A stretch of 64,000 nucleotides of DNA from Flavobacterium tiangeerense (GTDB lineage: Bacteria > Bacteroidota > Bacteroidia > Flavobacteriales > Flavobacteriaceae), in contig NZ_VLKO01000002.1 in the NCBI RefSeq assembly GCF_007830355.1, positions 124,001-188,000 of the forward strand, given 5' to 3'. Each line of letters starts with the position of its first letter. The stretch's first letter is position 1. Below are positions 1 to 8,704 of this stretch, piece after piece. The position numbers and the translations under genes were made by a program. Under the pieces are notes generated by a model. It saw only the letters and a program-made list of their open reading frames with translations. It was not told the DNA's origin and ran no database searches.

Positions 1-4
1 CTTC

Positions 5-34
5 ACAAAAGGATGCCGCTTCTATCCCTCACGC
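5..34 (-). repeat. Partial copy 1 of a recurring intergenic element
   Basis: Read on the minus strand, this edge fragment contains GATAGAAGCGG followed by CATCCTTTT. Near-identical blocks occur at 34216-34235 and 44322-44343, both in intergenic DNA. Only one half of the element lies inside the window. Its function is unknown. Confidence 0.5.
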
Positions 35-47
35 AAAAAAACTTGTA

Positions 48-773
48 ATGAATTACTCAAACAAAATAAATTCTGAAGGTTTTGAGATTATTGACAATAT
101 TTATTCAGATTTTGAAATAAACCAAATAATTTCATTTATAGACCAAAAAACATCACAAGAACAATCCATTTCAACCTTTAGAAAATCTAAAGAATTATTT
201 GCAATTCGACAATTTCATAAAGAAATTCCCAAAGTACTACCACACATCTTCAATCAAAACTTGATCAACATAATACATGCTACTTTTGGGAAAGATTATT
301 TTATAACAAAATCTATATACTTTGATAAACCAGAAAAATCAAATTGGTTTGTAGCTTATCATCAAGATCTAACTATTTCTGTTGACAAAAAAATTGAAGT
401 TGATAATTTCGAAAATTGGACTTTAAAACAAAATCAATATGCGGTTCAACCTCCTAAAGATATTCTAGAAAAAAATTTCACCATTAGAATTCATTTAGAT
501 AAAACAACCAAAGAAAATGGAGCACTAAAAGTTCTAAACAAATCACATAAAAATGGCATCGTAAGAGTTGAAAATATAGAATTTAAAAACGAAACAGAAA
601 AGATCTGTGAAGTTGAAAAAGGCGGAATAATGATCATGAGACCTTTACTTTTTCACGCATCAAATAAAACAACTAATAACGAAAGACGCAGAGTAATTCA
701 TATTGAATTCAGTAATAAAGAATTACCAAACGAACTAGAATGGAGTGAGAAAACAAATTTGAATCTGAATTAA
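48..773 (+). CDS. Phytanoyl-CoA dioxygenase (PhyH) family protein
   Basis: A predicted Fe(II)/2-oxoglutarate-dependent oxygenase of 241 residues. The sequence shows the metal-binding pattern expected of the PhyH fold: HQD in 'AYHQDLTI' near residue 105 and a distal His in 'LLFHASNKT' near residue 203, followed by an Arg-rich 'ERRRVIHIEF' strand where the 2-oxoglutarate-binding Arg would lie. The stretch 'GALKVLNKSHKNG' is also typical of the family. There is no signal peptide, so it is probably cytosolic. The substrate cannot be read from the sequence; PhyH members hydroxylate varied small molecules. The neighbours are unrelated and give no pathway. Confidence 0.8.
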   Translation: MNYSNKINSEGFEIIDNIYSDFEINQIISFIDQKTSQEQSISTFRKSKELFAIRQFHKEIPKVLPHIFNQNLINIIHATFGKDYFITKSIYFDKPEKSNWFVAYHQDLTISVDKKIEVDNFENWTLKQNQYAVQPPKDILEKNFTIRIHLDKTTKENGALKVLNKSHKNGIVRVENIEFKNETEKICEVEKGGIMIMRPLLFHASNKTTNNERRRVIHIEFSNKELPNELEWSEKTNLNLN

Positions 774-920
774 ACTACTAACTTCTATCCAAATTACTAA
801 ACTCCTCAAATAACTAAATACCAAATTATTATTTCTGTATAGAATTAAATATACCAAATCTGCAAAAAATACTCGGGAATAAAATCCATTTTTTATCTTT
901 ACTCTCAAAACCAAATGTAA

Positions 921-1403
921 ATGAAATCACAAAATAGCATTACTAGAAACTCTATAATCGCTGGTTTTTTTATTTGCTCCATTTTTCCAATATTAATCTT
1001 TACGAAAACATTATTTATTGAAATCTTAATAGCAGTAGGTGACTTTGGATTATTCGGAAATCAACTTTTTTGGGGAATTCTATTCCCCCTATTTATTATT
1101 TTTATTTTTTGGAATTCAGCCAAAAAAATAAGTTTATCAGTAAGACAAGCATCTTACTTTCAAACTTGTTCTCAATTTTCATTTCAAGTAAGTGCAAAAC
1201 TTATAATAACTTTGTTCGCAACATATATAATAGGACTATTTATTAATGGCACATCTGTTGTGTTAGGGTCACAGATTTATTCTCAAATTATATTTTCAAT
1301 ACTAATGATTCTATTTTTATCATTCCTATTAATGATTTTGACGTTTATTAGTAGTTTAATAATTGTAAAACGGAGTCAAAATTCTCAAAAACAAACAATT
1401 TAA
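921..1403 (+). CDS. Hypothetical integral membrane protein
   Basis: A 160-residue protein with about four hydrophobic segments (roughly residues 12-35, 45-64, 92-112 and 120-148) and a short basic C-terminus. I recognise no family. It ends 4 bases before purT, so the two may be co-transcribed, though the codon use of purT (richer in G and C) differs visibly from this AT-rich gene. The role is unknown. Confidence 0.6.
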   Translation: MKSQNSITRNSIIAGFFICSIFPILIFTKTLFIEILIAVGDFGLFGNQLFWGILFPLFIIFIFWNSAKKISLSVRQASYFQTCSQFSFQVSAKLIITLFATYIIGLFINGTSVVLGSQIYSQIIFSILMILFLSFLLMILTFISSLIIVKRSQNSQKQTI

Positions 1404-1407
1404 AAAA

Positions 1408-2568
1408 ATGAAAATACTACTCCTCGGCTCAGGCGAATTAGGTAAAGAATTTGTAATCTCTGCACAACGCATCGGGCAAACTGTAATTGCAGTAGACAGT
1501 TATGAAAATGCACCTGCTATGCAAGTAGCGCACGGTTTTGAAGTCATTAATATGCTTGACGGCGAGGCATTAGACCGCATCGTTGCTAAACACCAACCCG
1601 ATTTTATTGTTCCCGAAATAGAAGCCATTCGTACCGAACGTTTTTATGATTACGAAAAACAAGGTATAACCGTAGTGCCATCAGCAAAAGCAGCCAACTT
1701 TACGATGAACCGTAAAGCCATTCGTGATTTGGCAGCCAAAGAATTAGGACTCAAAACTGCCAACTATCGATACGCCACCACTGCCGAAGAATTGACAAAA
1801 GCAGTAGCCGAAGTTGGAATGCCATGCGTGGTAAAACCATTGATGTCTTCGTCTGGAAAAGGGCAATCCACTATCAAAACGGAATCTGATATCGAAAAAG
1901 CTTGGCAATACGCCGTTGACGGTTCTCGTGGTGATGTAGTTGAAGTAATTGTAGAAGCTTTTGTAAAATTCAATTCGGAGATTACATTATTAACCGTTAC
2001 CCAAAATAATAATCCTACGCTTTTTTGTGCCCCAATTGGTCATAGACAAGAACGTGGCGATTATCAAGAAAGCTGGCAACCTGCCCTAATATCCGACAAA
2101 GACTTATACGAAGCCCAAGATATGGCTGAGAAAGTTACCGAAGCTTTGGGAGGCGCAGGACTTTTTGGAGTCGAATTTTTCTTGGCTGATGATGGTGTTT
2201 ATTTCTCAGAATTATCGCCAAGACCACATGATACAGGAATGGTAACTTTGGCGGGAACGCAAAACTTTAACGAATTCGAATTGCATTTACGTGCTATTTT
2301 AAGCTTGCCTATTTTTGAAATTACACTAGAAAAAGTGGGTGCTAGTGCCGTTATTTTAGCGTCAGAAAACTCTGAAAATCCAAGTTTTACAGGAATAGAA
2401 AAAATTGCTGCTTTACCCAAAACTGATTTTAGAATCTTTGGCAAACCCACTTCAAGACCTTACCGACGTATGGGTGTGGCTTTGGTAAATGATAGTCTTG
2501 AAACACCAATTGACATTGTTGTAGAAAAAGCGAAGAAAGCGGCAGCACAAATAACGGTTCACCCATAA
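1408..2568 (+). CDS. purT: Formate-dependent phosphoribosylglycinamide formyltransferase (GAR transformylase 2)
   Basis: PurT uses formate and ATP to formylate GAR in step three of purine synthesis, replacing the folate-dependent PurN. The 386-residue length fits the family. The N-terminal pre-ATP-grasp domain opens with '[20 protein letters not shown]'. The ATP-grasp region has '[16 protein letters not shown]' near residue 139, '[24 protein letters not shown]' around residues 254-277 with metal ligands E and N/S-type residues, and a C-terminal PurK-like segment. It starts 4 bases after the upstream membrane-protein gene, with an A-rich leader. Confidence 0.95.
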   Translation: MKILLLGSGELGKEFVISAQRIGQTVIAVDSYENAPAMQVAHGFEVINMLDGEALDRIVAKHQPDFIVPEIEAIRTERFYDYEKQGITVVPSAKAANFTMNRKAIRDLAAKELGLKTANYRYATTAEELTKAVAEVGMPCVVKPLMSSSGKGQSTIKTESDIEKAWQYAVDGSRGDVVEVIVEAFVKFNSEITLLTVTQNNNPTLFCAPIGHRQERGDYQESWQPALISDKDLYEAQDMAEKVTEALGGAGLFGVEFFLADDGVYFSELSPRPHDTGMVTLAGTQNFNEFELHLRAILSLPIFEITLEKVGASAVILASENSENPSFTGIEKIAALPKTDFRIFGKPTSRPYRRMGVALVNDSLETPIDIVVEKAKKAAAQITVHP

Positions 2569-2614
2569 GTGCATGCATTAAAACGTTAGACAAAAAATCT
2601 AAATATTTGCCAAT

Positions 2615-2800
2615 ATGAAATTTAAAAACACCCTACTCTTGCTATCTAGTTGCACGCTCATAATAAACAGTACCTTATTAATCCTTGAAGTGACTTTTAT
2701 AAAGCCTAATTATTTGTATTTCATTAATACTGTTTGCAGTTTGTGTATTATTTATGTGGTACTAACAAAGAAAAAACAAAACATTTCCACCAAAAACTAA
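2615..2800 (+). CDS. Small hypothetical membrane protein
   Basis: A 61-residue ORF with two hydrophobic helices (about residues 5-24 and 32-51) and a Lys-rich tail ending 'KKKQNISTKN'. Its stop overlaps the stop of the convergent AraC-type gene by 4 bases. No family is recognised. It could be a real small membrane protein or a chance ORF; the position just after purT and the Lys-rich cytosolic tail slightly favour a gene. Confidence 0.4.
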   Translation: MKFKNTLLLLSSCTLIINSTLLILEVTFIKPNYLYFINTVCSLCIIYVVLTKKKQNISTKN

Positions 2801-3660
2801 TTCTTGGTGGTTCTAAAATTACTTGGAGTTATTCCCGTATGTTTCTTGAACAATCGGGTAAAATACGAGTAATCTTCATATCCTAAACGTAAAGCGATTT
2901 CGTTTACCGTAAAATCTTTGTCAAACAACATGCGTTTGGCCTCGAGTAAAACTCTGTCCGTGATAACCTCAGTGGTGGTTTTTTGGAGTCTTTCGTTGCA
3001 AATTCTATTTAAATGTTTCAGCGTTATGTGAAGCTGGGCTGCATAAAAAGAGGGCGCTTTCTCTGTTTTGTAATGCTTTTCTAATTCGGTTTCAAAAGCT
3101 TTAATTTTCACATTGTAGGCATGTGCTTGATGCAAATTCGATTTTTCATACTTACGGGCAATTTGAATATGAATGCAGTCCAAAAGATTCAAAATGAAAT
3201 CCTTTTGCCAAGGCTGAGTAGATTGTGACTCCTCGATAAGTCTTTCAAAATAAGGCACGATGGTCAGTGTTTCGGCAGTTTGTAAAACAAGCTCGGGTTT
3301 ATTGTCCACAGCAGAATAAAAAGGATAGTCCGCAATGTCTTTTTGTCCAAAGTAAAGATTGTAAAATTCCTGCGAGTAAAAAACAACATATCCCTCGACA
3401 TCCTCGGATAAATGCCAATGGTGAATTTGTCCAGGTTGCATAAAAAACATGCTTCCTGGCTTAATATCAAAAATATCAAAATCAATCTCATGCGTCCCCG
3501 AGCCTTGTGTAAAAAACACTAAAACATAAGAGTTATGACGGTGTGGCTCCTCTACAAAACTGTGCGTAATTAAATGATTTTTAAAGGTATTGATGTACAA
3601 ACTACTATTGACTGCATTGCAATTAAACCGCTGAATGTTGTAAATGGGATACTTAGCCAT
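2797..3660 (-). CDS. AraC family transcriptional regulator
   Basis: A 287-residue DNA-binding regulator. The N-terminal half (about residues 20-110) looks like a cupin ligand-sensing domain: 'EPHRHNSYVLVFFTQGSGTHEIDF' and 'GSMFFMQPGQIHHWHL'. The C-terminal ~100 residues hold the double helix-turn-helix, with 'FTVNEIALRLGYEDYSYFTRLFKKHTGITP' near residues 252-281 matching the AraC signature. The effector and targets are not visible. It is divergent from the DUF983/DUF6370 genes with a ~90-bp gap, so it may control them, but no operator is apparent. Confidence 0.9.
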   Translation of the reverse strand: MAKYPIYNIQRFNCNAVNSSLYINTFKNHLITHSFVEEPHRHNSYVLVFFTQGSGTHEIDFDIFDIKPGSMFFMQPGQIHHWHLSEDVEGYVVFYSQEFYNLYFGQKDIADYPFYSAVDNKPELVLQTAETLTIVPYFERLIEESQSTQPWQKDFILNLLDCIHIQIARKYEKSNLHQAHAYNVKIKAFETELEKHYKTEKAPSFYAAQLHITLKHLNRICNERLQKTTTEVITDRVLLEAKRMLFDKDFTVNEIALRLGYEDYSYFTRLFKKHTGITPSNFRTTKN

Positions 3661-3728
3661 GATTTCTAAATGTCTTTATTGTCCTAGAAGTAGCGAAGAT
3701 AGAAAATACTACGCATAGCAATAAGAAA

Positions 3729-3736
3729 TACCTTTG
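3729..3736 (+). promoter_or_regulatory. -7 promoter box for the DUF983 gene
   Basis: TACCTTTG matches the Bacteroidota -7 consensus TAnnTTTG and lies 16 bases before the ATG at 3752. A possible TTG start at 3734 falls inside this box and is therefore unlikely. No clear -33 TTG is seen. Confidence 0.5.
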
Positions 3737-3751
3737 ATAAAAATAAATATC

Positions 3752-4114
3752 ATGTCACACGCTATCGCTCATATCCTAAATAATGATTGTCCTCAGTGTC
3801 AAAAAGGTAAGGTTTTTAATGAAAAAAGTATCTTTTTCACTTTTGGTTTCCCTAAAATGAACGAATACTGCTCGCATTGTCATTACAAGTTCGAGAAAGA
3901 ACCTGGCTATTTTTTTGGAGCTATGTATGTCAATTATGGATTAACAGTTGCGCAAAGCATAGCCACTTATGGTATTGCTCAGTTTTTCTTTCAGGAAAAA
4001 TTTGATTTGAGAATCATACCTATTATTGCCTTTGTGATAATCGCCTTAGCTTCGTTCAATATTCGTTTGTCGCGACTGTTGTGGATTTACATGTTCAAAA
4101 ACTATTCGATGTAA
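3752..4114 (+). CDS. DUF983 family membrane protein
   Basis: A 120-residue protein with an N-terminal zinc-ribbon-like part ('NDCPQCQKGKVF' and 'YCSHCHYKF', two CxxC pairs) followed by two transmembrane helices (about residues 58-77 and 85-105). This layout is characteristic of DUF983, whose function is unknown. ATG 3752 is chosen over an in-frame TTG 18 bases upstream because the TTG sits within the predicted -7 promoter box. DUF6370 follows at 4150. Confidence 0.85.
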   Translation: MSHAIAHILNNDCPQCQKGKVFNEKSIFFTFGFPKMNEYCSHCHYKFEKEPGYFFGAMYVNYGLTVAQSIATYGIAQFFFQEKFDLRIIPIIAFVIIALASFNIRLSRLLWIYMFKNYSM

Positions 4115-4121
4115 AAACAGG

Positions 4122-4129
4122 TATCTTTG
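4122..4129 (+). promoter_or_regulatory. -7 promoter box for the DUF6370 gene
   Basis: TATCTTTG matches TAnnTTTG and sits 21 bases before the ATG at 4150, just after the DUF983 stop. It suggests that the small secreted protein has its own promoter. No -33 TTG is evident. Confidence 0.45.
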
Positions 4130-4149
4130 TTTTCTATAACTCTATTACC

Positions 4150-4479
4150 ATGAAAAAAATACTTTGTTTAGCGCTTCTATTTATGGCTACACTTGCCAGC
4201 GCTCAGGATAAGAAAGAAAACCAAAAAGCTAAAATTGTGGAAGCTTCTTGTGGTCAATGTCAATTTGGAATGACGGGTCACGGATGCGATTTGGCCGTTC
4301 GCATAGACGGAAAATCCTATTTTGTAGACGGCAGTTCTATCGATTCTCACGGAGATGCACATGCCAAAGATGGCTTTTGTTCCGCTATTAGAAAGGCATC
4401 TGTACAAGGCGAAGTTGTCAACAATCGTTTCAAGGCAACTTCCTTTACACTTTTGCCAAAAGAAAAAAAGAAATCCTAA
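4150..4479 (+). CDS. DUF6370-like small secreted protein
   Basis: A 109-residue protein with a clear Sec signal peptide ('MKKILCLALLFMATLASAQ') and a mature part containing 'EASCGQCQFGMTGHGCDLAV', 'DSHGDAHAKDGFC' and a basic C-terminus. The Cys and His content suggests metal binding or disulfides. It resembles what I remember as DUF6370, of unknown role. The longer ORF that begins 69 bases upstream is not used, because ATG 4150 starts exactly at the signal peptide and has its own promoter-like box. Confidence 0.8.
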   Translation: MKKILCLALLFMATLASAQDKKENQKAKIVEASCGQCQFGMTGHGCDLAVRIDGKSYFVDGSSIDSHGDAHAKDGFCSAIRKASVQGEVVNNRFKATSFTLLPKEKKKS

Positions 4480-4522
4480 AAAAACACCCCAAAGAGTAGT
4501 GAACTTTTTGGGGTGTTTTTTA
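4480..4522 (+). terminator. Intrinsic terminator after the DUF6370 gene
   Basis: AAAACACCCCAAA pairs with TTTTGGGGTGTTTT and is followed by a T-run. The A-run on the other side lets it also serve the convergent gene that ends at 4539. Confidence 0.85.
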
Positions 4523-4538
4523 CCTTAAATTATTCTTT

Positions 4539-6182
4539 CTATTTACCTTTTGAATTTGGCTTCAAAGTTATATTAGCGAATGTAGCCACATCAATCACTT
4601 CTTCCATATCAACATCAAAAGAAATCATAACGCTATCGCCCACCATGGTCACAGGCAGTTGATTGGATATTTGCGATGAGCCTACAAAAATATTAGGATA
4701 GTCTTTAACTTTGAAATAATAAAAGCTATTTCCATTTTTTACGTCATTTTGAATGCGCGTCACAATAGATTGTACTGATTTTTGAGTCGCAGCACTGTTG
4801 GGATTAATTTTATTGTCTGCCATATTGTAGACATTTTTAAACGAAGTCAGCGTTTCACGCATGGTATTTCCAACACCTACAATGGTATAATCAGAAATCG
4901 CAACCATAGCAAACATTTTAACTAATCCGCCTTTATCTTTCAAAGTCATCACATAGGTTGGAATGTTATTAATGTTGTAAGGAATAGGCAAAGATGCTTC
5001 ATATCCTTTTTCTTGAACTTTTCCTTGGGCAGAACTCTGGGCAGCAAATTCAGTTGCACCTCCTTGTTTATAAAAAGTAGTTTCTTTTGTTCTGGTATCC
5101 ACCAATACAAAACCCACAGCAGATTCGTCCTTTCCTACTGATGTCAAACCCGTATACCAGTATGATTTGTTATCGTTTCCGTAAACCAATGTCAAACCTT
5201 CGGTAATTTGAAGTTTATTCGCATTCGAAAAATTCCAATATCCATGTACGTATTCGCCCCAATCATTCAACTGATCTTCGATAAAGGCTAAAGGCTGAAT
5301 TCTATCCACCCATTTTGGTGTTTTTCCAATAGTGTATTCTATAATAGCTCCAGTTTGTGCATTAACAACAGCTACACCAATAGCTTCTTTACCTGAGAAA
5401 CCTATTTTTTTAGCATATTTAGTTACAATCCAAAACGGATTTCCAGCATCGTCAATTTCAAAACTAAAATCAGTCAAACCTACTGTGGCATTTCCGTTAA
5501 AATAGATATGCCTGTGAATATTACTTTGAAAAAAAGCTCCTTGCTGGTACTTAATTTTAATTGCTTTACCCGCTACGTTTTGTACCAATTTTACATCACG
5601 CTCATTGGTTGCTGAAACCATAACATATCCTGCTGTTCCTTCTTGATTGTTGAACCATTTAAAAAAACCAGAGTGTAACAAAGGTGCTACCCAATACAAA
5701 CTATTATTTACTTTTTGAATACAAAAATCACCTAATTCTACTTGGCTACCTAGAGCCGGTTGCGAACCTAAGATTTTCTCACCCAGCAGATGTGCCAATT
5801 CTTCATCAACAACACGAATTTTATCTATTGCAATTGGAGCGATGTGATTGGTTATTTTGTCGCCATTTTTGACCTCTCCAAGCAACTTTTGGTACGAGTC
5901 AGAGCGAAACATTTTCAAACTAGTTACAAAGGGCAAAATCGTGCAATACCCCAAAACCACAAGAACTATATATACTAAAAAACGAGGAGGCTTCGAGACC
6001 ACTTTTAACTGATTATTGGAACCTGAAACAGCAAATCCCGTCGAAAACAGCAAGGCCAAAACGGCTAGAATCAACAAAATAAAAGCGAAACCTGTAAAAC
6101 CATAATTGAGAACAGGTAAATTGTTATAAAACAATAAAAACCCTAAAATCAGTAAGAAAATAAAAGTAAATGTCTTTTTCAT
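4539..6182 (-). CDS. Membrane-anchored hypothetical protein
   Basis: A 547-residue protein with three N-terminal hydrophobic segments (about residues 5-20, 30-52 and 67-90) and then a ~450-residue soluble part that is probably extracytoplasmic. The soluble part shows repeated beta-rich stretches such as 'GTAGYVMVSATNERDV' and 'AVGFVLVDTRTKETTFYKQGG'. I do not recognise a named family, although similar long proteins occur in Bacteroidota. It is transcribed alone and faces fabD divergently. The function is unknown. Confidence 0.75.
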   Translation of the reverse strand: MKKTFTFIFLLILGFLLFYNNLPVLNYGFTGFAFILLILAVLALLFSTGFAVSGSNNQLKVVSKPPRFLVYIVLVVLGYCTILPFVTSLKMFRSDSYQKLLGEVKNGDKITNHIAPIAIDKIRVVDEELAHLLGEKILGSQPALGSQVELGDFCIQKVNNSLYWVAPLLHSGFFKWFNNQEGTAGYVMVSATNERDVKLVQNVAGKAIKIKYQQGAFFQSNIHRHIYFNGNATVGLTDFSFEIDDAGNPFWIVTKYAKKIGFSGKEAIGVAVVNAQTGAIIEYTIGKTPKWVDRIQPLAFIEDQLNDWGEYVHGYWNFSNANKLQITEGLTLVYGNDNKSYWYTGLTSVGKDESAVGFVLVDTRTKETTFYKQGGATEFAAQSSAQGKVQEKGYEASLPIPYNINNIPTYVMTLKDKGGLVKMFAMVAISDYTIVGVGNTMRETLTSFKNVYNMADNKINPNSAATQKSVQSIVTRIQNDVKNGNSFYYFKVKDYPNIFVGSSQISNQLPVTMVGDSVMISFDVDMEEVIDVATFANITLKPNSKGK

Positions 6183-6262
6183 TTTGAAAAGTTATTTGTG
6201 TACCGAATTAGTCTTCGTACATCAAAAAGCGTTACAGTACTATTCCGAAAAAAAGGAAACTA

Positions 6263-6291
6263 TTGTCGCTTGTAAAAAAATAGTATTTTTG
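6263..6291 (+). promoter_or_regulatory. Promoter of fabD
   Basis: TTG (6263-6265), an 18-base spacer and TATTTTTG (6284-6291) form a full Bacteroidota-type sigma-A promoter. Transcription should begin near 6297, giving a ~50-base leader before ATG 6350. Confidence 0.75.
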
Positions 6292-6349
6292 CAAGCTGAT
6301 TGAATTAAAATTTCAATCCCTAGTAATTTTCAATCTTTAAAATAAATAC

Positions 6350-7222
6350 ATGAAAGCATACGTATTTCCCGGTCAAGGCGCACAATTTACAGGTATGGGT
6401 AAAGACTTATACGAGAGTAATCCACTTGCAAAAAAATTATTTGAAAAAGCCAATGAAATTTTAGGATTCCGCATCACCGATATCATGTTTGAAGGAACTG
6501 CCGAAGAATTAAAAGAAACCAAAGTAACTCAACCAGCTGTATTTTTACACTCTGTAATATTGGCTAAAACTCTAGAAAATTTCACTCCAGAAATGGTAGC
6601 GGGTCATTCTCTTGGCGAATTCTCTGCACTTGTTGCTAATGGAGCTTTGTCTTTTGAAGACGGTTTAAAACTAGTTTCTCAAAGAGCTTTGGCCATGCAA
6701 AAAGCTTGCGAAATTACTCCTTCAACTATGGCCGCTGTTTTAAACTTAGACGACAAAATTGTTGAAGACATTTGTGCTTCTATAGATGGAGTTGTGGTTG
6801 CTGCTAATTATAACTGTCCGGGACAATTGGTGATTTCTGGTGAATACAAAGCTGTTGAATTAGCGTGCGAAAAAATGAAAGAAGCGGGTGCCAAAAGAGC
6901 TTTGATATTACCAGTAGGTGGTGCTTTCCACTCTCCGATGATGGAGCCAGCTCGTGAAGAATTAGCAGCAGCTATTGAAGCTACAACTTTTTCAACGCCA
7001 ATATGTCCAGTGTATCAAAACGTAACTGCAAGTGCCGTTTCGGATCCGAACGAAATCAAGAAAAATTTAATCATACAATTGACTGCTCCTGTAAAATGGA
7101 CTCAGTCTGTACAGCAAATGATTGCTGATGGGGCAACCTTATTTACCGAAGTTGGTCCTGGAAAAGTACTTGCTGGATTAATTGGAAAAATCAATAAAGA
7201 GGCAGTAACTGCGAATGCTTAA
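6350..7222 (+). CDS. fabD: ACP S-malonyltransferase
   Basis: FabD moves malonyl groups from CoA to acyl-carrier protein to start type II fatty-acid synthesis in the cytosol. The 290-residue length is typical. The sequence shows 'FPGQGAQFTGMGKDL' at the N-terminus, the nucleophile elbow 'GHSLGEFSAL' near residue 88, the conserved Arg in 'LVSQRALAMQ', and the catalytic His in 'GGAFHSPMM' near residue 195. It has its own promoter and terminator, so it appears monocistronic here rather than in a fab cluster. Confidence 0.96.
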   Translation: MKAYVFPGQGAQFTGMGKDLYESNPLAKKLFEKANEILGFRITDIMFEGTAEELKETKVTQPAVFLHSVILAKTLENFTPEMVAGHSLGEFSALVANGALSFEDGLKLVSQRALAMQKACEITPSTMAAVLNLDDKIVEDICASIDGVVVAANYNCPGQLVISGEYKAVELACEKMKEAGAKRALILPVGGAFHSPMMEPAREELAAAIEATTFSTPICPVYQNVTASAVSDPNEIKKNLIIQLTAPVKWTQSVQQMIADGATLFTEVGPGKVLAGLIGKINKEAVTANA

Positions 7223-7242
7223 GCTCCTATTCAATCTTAGAG

Positions 7243-7279
7243 AAAATCCTCATAAAACTATGTTTATGAGGATTTTTTT
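7243..7279 (+). terminator. Intrinsic terminator after fabD
   Basis: AAAATCCTCATAAA pairs with TTTATGAGGATTTT and is followed by T residues. Confidence 0.85.
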
Positions 7280-7317
7280 ATATCTTTAAATCATACAAAC
7301 CCATAAATTAAATGATT

Positions 7318-7569
7318 ATGAAAAAAATAATTTTAGGAATTGCCCTATTAGCTTTAGCTACTGTTTCTTGTAAAGAGGAAACCAAAGAAAAATTAGACGA
7401 AGCTAAAGATGCCGTAGGTACTGAATTAGAAGCAGAAATAGATACTGCCACTGTAAAAATGGACAAGGCTGTAGATACCTTACAATCAAAAACTGGCAAA
7501 GTACTTGAAAAAGGTGCCGCAAAATTAGATGAAGCAGCTGCAAAGATGAAAGAAGCAGCGAAAAAATAA
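7318..7569 (+). CDS. Small helical lipoprotein
   Basis: An 83-residue protein with a lipoprotein signal ('MKKIILGIALLALATVSC', lipobox Cys at 18). The mature part is rich in Lys, Glu and Ala ('KLDEAKDAVGTEL', 'KLDEAAAKMKEAAKK') and should be a single amphipathic helix. It resembles the other small lipoprotein of this window at 19677. An in-frame ATG at 7312 is an alternative start, but 7318 begins the signal peptide. The function is unknown; envelope location is likely. Confidence 0.75.
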   Translation: MKKIILGIALLALATVSCKEETKEKLDEAKDAVGTELEAEIDTATVKMDKAVDTLQSKTGKVLEKGAAKLDEAAAKMKEAAKK

Positions 7570-7572
7570 ATT

Positions 7573-7606
7573 AAAAAAGGCAGTCTACAATAGACTGCCT
7601 TTTTTC
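7573..7606 (+). terminator. Bidirectional terminator
   Basis: AAAAAGGCAGTCTA and TAGACTGCCTTTTTT form a near-perfect stem with a 3-base loop and T-runs on both strands. It serves the small lipoprotein gene and the convergent galE. Confidence 0.88.
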
Positions 7607-7608
7607 AA

Positions 7609-8622
7609 TTATGCTCTTACTTTCTTTTCCCATTTCCAGGCACTTGCCATGGCTTCTTCTAGTGTTGATTGTGCTTTCCAACCTAAAACTTCATTAGCTT
7701 TTTCGGTACTTGCGTAAGCTGATGTAATGTCTCCTTCTCGTCGACCTACAATTTTATACGGTAACTTATTTCCGCTTACTTTCTCGAAAGTTTCAATTAC
7801 TTCCAGAACCGAACTTCCAGTCCCGGTACCTAAATTGAACGTCTCTACTTTGGTTTGATTTTTCTTATTCAATAAGCGCTGCAATGCAATAACATGGGCT
7901 TTCGCCAAATCGACTACGTGAATATAATCGCGAATGGCAGTACCATCAGGTGTAGGATAATCGTTGCCGTAAACTGATAATTCTGCACGCAATCCAATTC
8001 CTGTTTGCGTAATAAAAGGGACTAAGTTTTGTGGCACTCCTAGTGGCAATTCCCCAATTTCAGCTGATGGATGCGATCCAATTGGATTGAAATAACGCAA
8101 TAAAATAGCGTTGATATTGGTGACTTTGGCCGTATCGGTGATAATCTCTTCCCCTATTTGTTTGGTATTCCCATAAGGAGACATGGCTGTTTGAATGGAT
8201 GCGTTCTCAGTAATCGGCATCGTTTCGGCTTGACCGTAAACCGTACAAGAGGAACTAAAAATAAAATTTGCTTCCGGTTTTTGTTGTAATTCTTGCAACA
8301 AATAAATCAAAGCACTGATGTTGTTTTCATAATACAACAACGGATTTTCAACACTTTCGCCCACCGCTTTTGAAGCAGCAAAATGTATGACACCTGCAAT
8401 ATCATCATGTCTTTTAAAAAAATCTTGAACTTTATCTTTCTCTCTTAGATCAATTTTTTCAAATGCGGGTTTTGCTCCCGTAATGTTTTGAATTCCATCT
8501 AAAACATCCAACGAAGTGTTCGATAAATTATCTACAACCAGTACTTCAAATCCTTCATTTTGCAATTCAACAACGGTATGTGATCCTATAAATCCTAAAC
8601 CTCCTGTTACTAGTATTTTCAT
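7609..8622 (-). CDS. galE: UDP-glucose 4-epimerase
   Basis: GalE interconverts UDP-glucose and UDP-galactose for sugar use and surface polysaccharides. The 337-residue protein has the Rossmann NAD site 'GGLGFIGSHTVVEL' at the N-terminus, the catalytic YxxxK in 'YGNTKQIGEE' near residue 150, and 'LRYFNPIGSHPSAEIGE', all diagnostic of extended short-chain epimerases of the GalE type. The gene lies downstream of a DegT-type aminotransferase on the same strand, separated by a terminator hairpin. Confidence 0.95.
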   Translation of the reverse strand: MKILVTGGLGFIGSHTVVELQNEGFEVLVVDNLSNTSLDVLDGIQNITGAKPAFEKIDLREKDKVQDFFKRHDDIAGVIHFAASKAVGESVENPLLYYENNISALIYLLQELQQKPEANFIFSSSCTVYGQAETMPITENASIQTAMSPYGNTKQIGEEIITDTAKVTNINAILLRYFNPIGSHPSAEIGELPLGVPQNLVPFITQTGIGLRAELSVYGNDYPTPDGTAIRDYIHVVDLAKAHVIALQRLLNKKNQTKVETFNLGTGTGSSVLEVIETFEKVSGNKLPYKIVGRREGDITSAYASTEKANEVLGWKAQSTLEEAMASAWKWEKKVRA

Positions 8623-8671
8623 GTGTTATTAATTTTTATAAAAAATATCTTACTGGCTCGTTTTGTTTCAT

Positions 8672-8701
8672 AAAAAAGACGCTAATCAAAGCGTCTTTTT
8701 T
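8672..8701 (-). terminator. Intrinsic terminator between the aminotransferase gene and galE
   Basis: AAAAAAGACGC and GCGTCTTTTTT flank an 8-base loop. It separates the aminotransferase transcript from galE. Confidence 0.85.
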
Positions 8702-8704
8702 ACT